64,000 bases of DNA from Bombyx mori (taxonomy: Eukaryota; Arthropoda; Insecta; Lepidoptera; Bombycidae): positions 5,773,501 to 5,837,500 of the forward strand of contig NC_085127.1 of assembly GCF_030269925.1 (NCBI RefSeq). The letters run 5' to 3'. The position numbers and the translations under genes are program-made. Position 1 is the first letter of the stretch. Each line of letters begins with the position of its first letter. This document shows, one piece after another, positions 63,640 through 64,000 of the stretch. The notes below the pieces were generated by a model that worked only from the letters and a program-made list of their open reading frames with translations, did no database searches and was not told the DNA's origin.

Positions 63640-64000
63640 AAAATGGGGTCTTATCGATATTTGTATCACACTAGCGAGCCCTTCAGGCTGTGATGTCACT
63701 GGAAAACTTGAATGTGATGGTAACGCCATCTACCGGGTCTAATTGTAAATCGATATCATCCAAGGATCTAATCAAATATATACAATCAGTCTAAGAGTTC
63801 AGTTACTAACACACGTACTGAAGAATTGTAAATGTAAATTATAAATTGGGTCATATGGATATATGTATCAAACTAGCGAGCCTTTCAAGCTGTGATGTCA
63901 CCGGAAAACTTGAATGTGATGGTAACGCCATCTACCGGGTCTAATTGTAAATCGATATCATCTAGGGATCCAATAAAATATATATAACCAGTCTAAGAGT
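63640..64000. repeat. ~202-bp tandem repeat, at least two copies, running off the right edge
   Basis: TAACGCCATCTACCGGGTCT occurs at 63,721 and 63,923, CAGTCTAAGAGT at 63,787 and 63,989, and CTAGCGAGCC and GCTGTGATGTCAC at the matching places. The spacing is 202 bp. The second copy reaches the end of the window, so the array length is unknown. Confidence 0.85.

Larger units (their letters stand above)
63386..64000 (+). other. 3' UTR and downstream sequence
   Basis: Directly after the stop is ~95 bp of very GC-rich sequence (CGCG, CCGCC runs). An AATAAA at 63,623-63,628 is a candidate poly(A) signal. A 202-bp tandem repeat follows. Confidence 0.6.

Noticed and set aside
1..64000. CRISPR arrays, operons, ribosome binding sites, tRNA and rRNA genes
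   Set aside because: No spaced identical repeats of CRISPR type were seen. The spliced genes and SINEs show an insect nuclear genome. No cloverleaf beyond the SINE heads was recognised by eye.

Overview
This is eukaryotic, AT-rich, intron- and transposon-dense DNA. The many Bm1-type SINEs, together with jockey-like LINE 3' ends and several MITE families, point to a silkmoth, Bombyx mori or the very close B. mandarina. That identification rests on my memory of the Bm1 consensus; no search was run. No prokaryotic operons, CRISPR arrays or recognisable tRNA/rRNA genes were seen.

Layout. (1) 1-15,342, minus strand: two tandem CRAL-TRIO (SEC14 / alpha-tocopherol-transfer-protein-like) lipid-binding genes. 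Only the first coding exon of one (969-1044) lies in the window; it continues past the left edge. The second is complete: five coding exons from 15,329 down to the stop at 6615, 249 residues. (2) 15,343-29,264: a long stretch with no convincing host gene, filled with LINE 3' ends, SINEs, a 567-bp MITE that is an inverted twin of one at 8677, a decayed Tc1/IS630-like DNA transposon and a TTAA-flanked piggyBac-like MITE. (3) 30,236-63,385, plus strand: one large gene for casein kinase 1 gamma (the gilgamesh orthologue). It has 12 constitutive-position coding exons, with every splice phase checked, giving 471 or 472 residues. The membrane-anchoring [11 protein letters not shown] tail is in the last exon. 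(4) 63,386-64,000: GC-rich 3' UTR start, a candidate poly(A) signal, and two copies of a ~202-bp tandem repeat.

The most interesting host-gene feature is a pair of tandem homologous exons in the kinase (44,391-44,542 and 44,880-45,028). Both encode the stretch from beta-4 through hinge to helix D/E, both enter in phase 1 and leave in phase 0, and frame is kept only if exactly one is used. This is the signature of mutually exclusive splicing. The 337-nt intron between them holds two crossing sets of complementary segments that could form competing RNA structures. Two further in-frame, splice-flanked open segments (57,388 and 60,574) suggest optional exons in the C-terminal tail.

The most interesting non-coding feature is a 2.4-kb near-perfect palindrome (two ~1.1-kb arms) nested in another repeat. 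The composite is bounded by a 14-bp duplication whose right copy ends 11 nt before the exon that starts at 52,564, so the kinase pre-mRNA should carry a very long hairpin directly upstream of a splice acceptor with a poor pyrimidine tract.
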